64,000 bases of DNA, from positions 124,001 through 188,000 of the forward strand of contig NZ_FOOT01000002.1 of NCBI RefSeq assembly GCF_900113285.1, in the 5' to 3' direction. This document shows, piece by piece, positions 59,817-64,000 of the stretch. The notes under the pieces are model-generated. The model did not search any database. It saw only the letters and a program-made list of their open reading frames with translations, and was not told the DNA's origin. The translations under genes were made by a program, and so were the position numbers. Positions within the stretch are counted from its first letter, which is position 1. Every line of letters begins with the position of its first letter. Origin of the DNA: Pontibacter chinhatensis. Lineage in GTDB: Bacteria > Bacteroidota > Bacteroidia > Cytophagales > Hymenobacteraceae.

Positions 59817-62800
59817 ATGAAGAAACGCTTTACCCTGCTAACCTCATTTATACTTATACTTCTTGCCTCAGAAGCCCAGGCACAAAAACTCAACTGGGAG
59901 CCGCGCGAGGACCTGAATATCCTGCTGCCGGCTTCCATTAAAGTATATGAAACCGACGGTACACTAAGCGACGGAGCACCTGTACGGGCCATGTATGCCC
60001 GCGTGGACTTACGCGACAAGAACCTGAAGCTACGGGCGGTGGGGGATCCGGCAAACCGGCAGACCACGCTCGAACATTACCAGGATAATGACGCAATTCT
60101 GGCCATCAACGGCGGTTACTTTGCCGCGACACGGTCGGTGAGCCTTTATATTACAGATGGAGAACTCATTGAGCCGGGCGTTTTTAAATCGAAGAGCGGG
60201 GTGCTGACGCGTGGCGCCTTTGGCATGGTCAACGGCAAGCCTGAGATTGCCTGGACGCATAGCCCTCTGGGGGACCTGATTTACAGGTATAGCCTCCCCA
60301 ACCAGCCGGGGCAGCTAGTCCCGACAGCCAAGACAGGCAGGCTCTGGCTGCCGGAGCAGGCCGTTGGAGGCGGTCCGATGCTTGTGAAGGAGGGGAAACT
60401 GGTGGATGTGGGTCCTATAGAAGGATTTGGCGCCAGCCACCTGGGCCGGCATCCGCGCACGGCCATCGGCTACCCCGATGAACATACCCTGGTGATGGTC
60501 GTGGTGGATGGTCGCCAGGGAGCCAGCGCCGGGGCGACTATCCTGGAGCTGGCTAAAATAATGCAGGACCTGGGTTGTGTGGAGGCCGTGAACCTCGACG
60601 GCGGCGGCTCATCGGCGATGGTAGCGGCCGGTGAGGTAGTGAACATCCCGACAGACGTGCCCAACGGCAACCGTAATAGCCTCCGCAAAAACGCCAATGC
60701 ATTGGTGCTGACTGAGCAGCAGGCAAGGCCCAAACGCGACATTACCTACATCGATACCGACAGCGAGCAATACACCGAGTACGGCCTTTGGCGCAACACC
60801 AACCACGCCAGCTACTATGGCACCTCCCTCTCACGACAGGCCGCTGCCACAAGCGCCTACAACAAAGCCAAGTATCATTTTAAAAGTATAGCCAAAGGCA
60901 AATACCAGCTCGCCGCCTGGTGGACGGTAGATACCTCTTCCAACGCTCAGCATGTGCCGTACGTGCTTCACCGCGATGGCAAAACCGACACGCTGCATGT
61001 AAACCAGAAAACCTTTGCTACCAGCGGCCGCTGGAACGTGCTGGGCAATTTTATACTTGGACCCGGCGATTTCCTGGAGCTTTTGGGACAAGGCAAGGGC
61101 AAAAAAGTAGTAGCCGATGCCATACGCTTGGTGGCCATCGAGAAGTATCCCGAGCTGCCCGCGCGCCGTGGCGACCTGCGCCTGGCCGTCATCAGCGACC
61201 TGAACTCCGGCCTCGGTGCAGCTACTTACGAGTGGCAGGTAGACAGCATCATGCAGCGCATCCCGCGCATCTGGCAACCCGATTTAGTAGTATGCGGCGG
61301 CGACATGGTGGCTGGCCAAGGTGTGTCGGAAGCAGAGACACTGGAGAAAATGTGGCGCGGATTCGATACCCAAATCGCTGCCCCGCTGCGCAAGGCCAAC
61401 ATCCCCTTCGCCTTCACGCTGGGCAACCACGACGGATCCCGCTCTTTTGCTATGGAGCGAAACGCCGCCGGCTCCTATTGGACCAAACCCGGGCACCTGC
61501 CAAACCTCAAATTCATCGACAAAAGCCACTTCCCATATTATTACTCGTTCGTGCACGGCGATGCCTTCTTTGTGTCGTGGGAGGCTTCTTCGCCGGAGAT
61601 AACCGAGGAGAACCTTGCCTGGATGGAGGCACAGTTTGCCAGGCCGGAAGCTCAAAAAGCAAAGTATAGATTCGTGCTGGGGCATATGCCGCTCTATGCC
61701 GTGGCGCAGGAGCGCGACTCCAAAGGCAACCTGCTCAACAACCCCGAGAAGCTGCAGCAGTTGCTCGAAAAGTATAAAGTGCATACTTACATCAGCGGTC
61801 ACCAGCACGCTTACTACCCTGGCAAGCGTGGCAACCTGGAGTTACTGAATGCAGGTGCCGCCGGCTCCGGCCCGCGGTCCTGGCTCACGCTCGATAAGGC
61901 CCCTATGAACACTGTCACGTTGGTGGATATTTTCTACGACCAGGACACGCTCATATACACGACCTATGATATTGGCAAAGAGGCCTCTGAGGATATGGTG
62001 GTGTTTGACGAGAAAGTCCTGCCACAGTTTATCGAGAGCGTGAACGGCTACCTCATCCGACGCGATGTAAGTATAACTAATATGGCATCTGGCGCTTTCT
62101 CCACTTTCCATCAGCTCAACGATGCTCCAACAAGTGGCACGGGCATAGCCGAAGTACAGGTGCGCAACGGCAAAGTATACTTTAGCGGTGACTTCAGCGG
62201 GTTGCAAGATAAAGTTTCTGGCATTGTCCTTCACCGTGGTCGCCATACCGAGCTGGGCGAAGAGGTGCTGCCTCTGAAGCTAAAATCCAGAAACGGGCGC
62301 GAAGGCAGCTTCAACGGAAGTATGGATGTGCCAGCCGGCTTCGAAGAACTGCTGTCAGTTGGTGCCTTCCACATCCGTATTAAAACACATAAAAACCCGG
62401 ACGGCGAGCTAAGAGCGCAGCTATACCCGGCTACTAACCAGGCTCCGGCCGCCGTGAAGGTGGGCTCCCACAACGCGCGCAATGTGTACGCGGTGCGTGA
62501 TACGGAAGCGCTCTACAGCGTGAAGTGGGAAAAGGCCGTTGACCCCGATGGCGATTTTGTATCCTATACGTACCAGCTGGCTTCCGACACGGCATTCCGA
62601 AGTATACGGTTGCACAAGAGCACCGGCCGCGTGGCAAGTATAAAACTGCGCGAGCAAGACTGGTATGCGCTGCTGCAAAACGCGGCGGAAGGCCAGGCTG
62701 TCACATTCTACCACCGCATCGTCGCCTCCGATGGCAAGCACGTCACCTATGGAACGGCACAGGCCTTCAGGCTCATGAAGAGCAACGAACCATTGGAGGA

Positions 62801-63692
62801 TTTTGTGGAGGTTCCTGCTCCGAATTATAAACTGGAGGGCAAAATAGCGGACGGTGCCGGCTATGGCGCCAAATGGGATAAGCAGGGCAAGCTCTGGCTG
62901 GCCAGCTATAGCGGCACGCTGCAAATTATAAACGCAGATGGTTCTGATGCGCCTTTCTCACCGCTGGAAAAGGTAACGGTAAACGGGCAGGAGTATAACC
63001 TCAGAAACACCAGCGGAATAAGCGTAGATGCAGACGGCAACATCCTGGTAGCGCGCAACAGACATATATTAAAGATTGATGCTTCTACTGGCACAGGCAT
63101 CGCAGCCTGGGAGGTACCGGCTGGGAGCAGGGCCATCCTCACACCCCGCATCAACGGCAAAGGGGAGATTTACGCCATGTCGCTGTTTGGCGAGGACCCG
63201 AATTACGTGATCAAGCAGAGCGAAAAGGAGCCGCATACCTTTGAACTGGTTCGCACTATTGAATTGCCGGAGCGCATTCTGTCCCGTGAATTCACCATGA
63301 CGTCCGACGGCAAAACGCTATACTTCCCGAATTCTGGGAGTCCTTATATACAAGTATATACCAGTCAGGATGGCGTAAAGTATAAGCATCAGGAGAACAT
63401 CACCAGCATTGCCGCCGGCTGCAACGCCATCGAAATAGGTCCCAACAACACCCTCTGGACAGCGGTACGCGCCAGCGGCGTAGTGCCTGCCACTTTCCAC
63501 TTCCGCGACGAGCAAAACAAGAAAATGTGGACGCTGGAGTTGCCCGAGTTAGACGGCGCCGAAGCCCGCGGCCTGGGTGTATCGCCCGATGGCAAAACGC
63601 TAATCTTCTGCAGCTGGGACAAGGGCGGCGGTTTTTACAAGTATGTGCTGGAAGAGGAAGACCATGAGGAGTCCCGGGCGTCTGGGAAATAG
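59817..63692 (+). CDS. Secreted multidomain protein: phosphodiester glycosidase, golvesin-like, metallophosphoesterase, CHRD, beta-propeller
   Basis: A 1291-residue exported protein (signal peptide to about residue 22). In order: a NAGPA-type phosphodiester glycosidase domain (about 75-300; AINGGYFAATRS, AVNLDGGGSSAMV), a golvesin C-terminal-like binding domain (about 308-438; ends VVADAIRLV), a calcineurin-like phosphoesterase (about 452-715; VISDLNSGLG, CGGDMVAGQG, LGNHDGSRS, ISGHQHAYY), a CHRD domain (about 757-871), a fibronectin-like module (about 875-991) and an NHL/SMP30-like propeller (about 1000-1279). No C-terminal sorting domain is evident. It may release phosphate from glycosyl phosphodiesters in two steps; this is inference. 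Single gene with its own promoter. Confidence 0.85.
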   Translation: MKKRFTLLTSFILILLASEAQAQKLNWEPREDLNILLPASIKVYETDGTLSDGAPVRAMYARVDLRDKNLKLRAVGDPANRQTTLEHYQDNDAILAINGGYFAATRSVSLYITDGELIEPGVFKSKSGVLTRGAFGMVNGKPEIAWTHSPLGDLIYRYSLPNQPGQLVPTAKTGRLWLPEQAVGGGPMLVKEGKLVDVGPIEGFGASHLGRHPRTAIGYPDEHTLVMVVVDGRQGASAGATILELAKIMQDLGCVEAVNLDGGGSSAMVAAGEVVNIPTDVPNGNRNSLRKNANALVLTEQQARPKRDITYIDTDSEQYTEYGLWRNTNHASYYGTSLSRQAAATSAYNKAKYHFKSIAKGKYQLAAWWTVDTSSNAQHVPYVLHRDGKTDTLHVNQKTFATSGRWNVLGNFILGPGDFLELLGQGKGKKVVADAIRLVAIEKYPELPARRGDLRLAVISDLNSGLGAATYEWQVDSIMQRIPRIWQPDLVVCGGDMVAGQGVSEAETLEKMWRGFDTQIAAPLRKANIPFAFTLGNHDGSRSFAMERNAAGSYWTKPGHLPNLKFIDKSHFPYYYSFVHGDAFFVSWEASSPEITEENLAWMEAQFARPEAQKAKYRFVLGHMPLYAVAQERDSKGNLLNNPEKLQQLLEKYKVHTYISGHQHAYYPGKRGNLELLNAGAAGSGPRSWLTLDKAPMNTVTLVDIFYDQDTLIYTTYDIGKEASEDMVVFDEKVLPQFIESVNGYLIRRDVSITNMASGAFSTFHQLNDAPTSGTGIAEVQVRNGKVYFSGDFSGLQDKVSGIVLHRGRHTELGEEVLPLKLKSRNGREGSFNGSMDVPAGFEELLSVGAFHIRIKTHKNPDGELRAQLYPATNQAPAAVKVGSHNARNVYAVRDTEALYSVKWEKAVDPDGDFVSYTYQLASDTAFRSIRLHKSTGRVASIKLREQDWYALLQNAAEGQAVTFYHRIVASDGKHVTYGTAQAFRLMKSNEPLEDFVEVPAPNYKLEGKIADGAGYGAKWDKQGKLWLASYSGTLQIINADGSDAPFSPLEKVTVNGQEYNLRNTSGISVDADGNILVARNRHILKIDASTGTGIAAWEVPAGSRAILTPRINGKGEIYAMSLFGEDPNYVIKQSEKEPHTFELVRTIELPERILSREFTMTSDGKTLYFPNSGSPYIQVYTSQDGVKYKHQENITSIAAGCNAIEIGPNNTLWTAVRASGVVPATFHFRDEQNKKMWTLELPELDGAEARGLGVSPDGKTLIFCSWDKGGGFYKYVLEEEDHEESRASGK

Positions 63693-64000
63693 CCAGCTGT
63701 CCCGGACGCCTGAAAGTGCCTGTTCCATAAACTGAGAAAAGCGGCGCTCGTTTAGCGTACTGCCAAGTATACAACCCAAGTTGCAACATACAGGAAATGT
63801 CAACGAAAGCTATAGCACCTGGGGCTTTAGCCAATGGATGACTTTAGCTTTGTTTTGAACCACTCGACATAGTGAAAAAGAAAAACGATATACTGTTGGC
63901 CCTCTTACAACTTTCATCGTGCATGTGTAGGAGGGTAAACCGAAATGCTGGAAAACATCATCCACCTGGAGTATACAAGATAGGTTACAAGCAGCTATAG
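63693..64000. other. Window end, no gene recognised
   Basis: About 300 bases after the mosaic gene. A weak GC hairpin near 63677-63710 (CCCGGGCGTCTGGGA / TCCCGGACGCC) lacks a T-run. The rest contains an AAGTATA word near 63766 but no clear coding frame, repeat or RNA gene. Confidence 0.5.

Noticed and set aside
63677-63710. Terminator after the mosaic gene
   Set aside because: A GC hairpin can be drawn, but it overlaps the stop region and is not followed by a T-run.
1-64000. CRISPR array, tRNA, rRNA, insertion sequence or prophage
   Set aside because: No regularly spaced direct repeats, cloverleaf with a T-loop consensus, rRNA segment, transposase or phage structural gene was recognised.

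Overview
This window looks like chromosomal DNA of a Bacteroidota bacterium, most likely Cytophagales/Hymenobacteraceae (Pontibacter-like; an inference). The evidence is a SusC/SusD pair, TAnnTTTG-type -7 boxes, a BlaI/M56 peptidase/TonB_C locus, a FISUMP-domain lipoprotein, DUF421, DUF885, DUF4256 and DUF6438 proteins, and typical Bacteroidota intergenic repeats. Base composition is moderately GC-rich by eye, with AT-richer patches near 25.7-27.0, 36.8-37.4 and 40.9-44.6 kb. I see no tRNA, rRNA, CRISPR array, transposase or phage gene.

Layout. 0-3.4 kb: the end of an HPt-containing phosphorelay protein, a lone receiver, a small unknown protein, a PhnP-like hydrolase and an NFACT/RqcH-like protein. 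3.4-4.1 kb: a block of intergenic repeats, with a sister block at 59.0-59.8 kb. 4.1-16.4 kb: a long minus-strand cluster of sugar-nucleotide enzymes (SDR, rhamnose-4-epimerase-like, a glycosidase/paratose-2-epimerase-like fusion, MDR dehydrogenase, Gfo/Idh oxidoreductase), four glycosyltransferases, a CmoB-like methyltransferase and a NUDIX hydrolase. It has no exporter, polymerase or priming enzyme. This is the best candidate for an undescribed system. 16.7-22.5 kb: GNAT, histidine phosphatase, SusC/SusD. 22.6-27.2 kb: BlaI repressor, M56 sensor peptidase with a TonB_C tail, a secreted triple-TonB_C protein, a lipoprotein and a TonB_C gene remnant. 27.2-40.7 kb: mostly single genes (SurE, DoxX, M14 peptidase, nitroreductase, PhzF, a divergent nitroreductase-like protein, DUF421, DUF4256, FISUMP lipoprotein, Dps, DUF885). 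40.9-43.2 kb: an intact LytTR response regulator beside a histidine kinase gene broken by at least three lesions. 43.4-49.6 kb: DUF6438 lipoprotein, Dabb protein, two Gfo/Idh enzymes, cupin, cytochrome c/PQQ-type sugar dehydrogenase. 49.8-59.0 kb: S10 peptidase, DUF3267, GH5-CBM6, HAD phosphatase, RibBA, DnaG. 59.8-63.7 kb: a 1291-residue secreted multidomain protein.

Across the window the 7-mer AAGTATA (reverse complement TATACTT) recurs far above chance. It occurs in all reading frames of many genes, in both orientations and in intergenic DNA, including a terminator loop. It is absent from the 3-kb susC gene. This word and the dispersed hairpin/repeat families are the main signals that gene calls do not explain.
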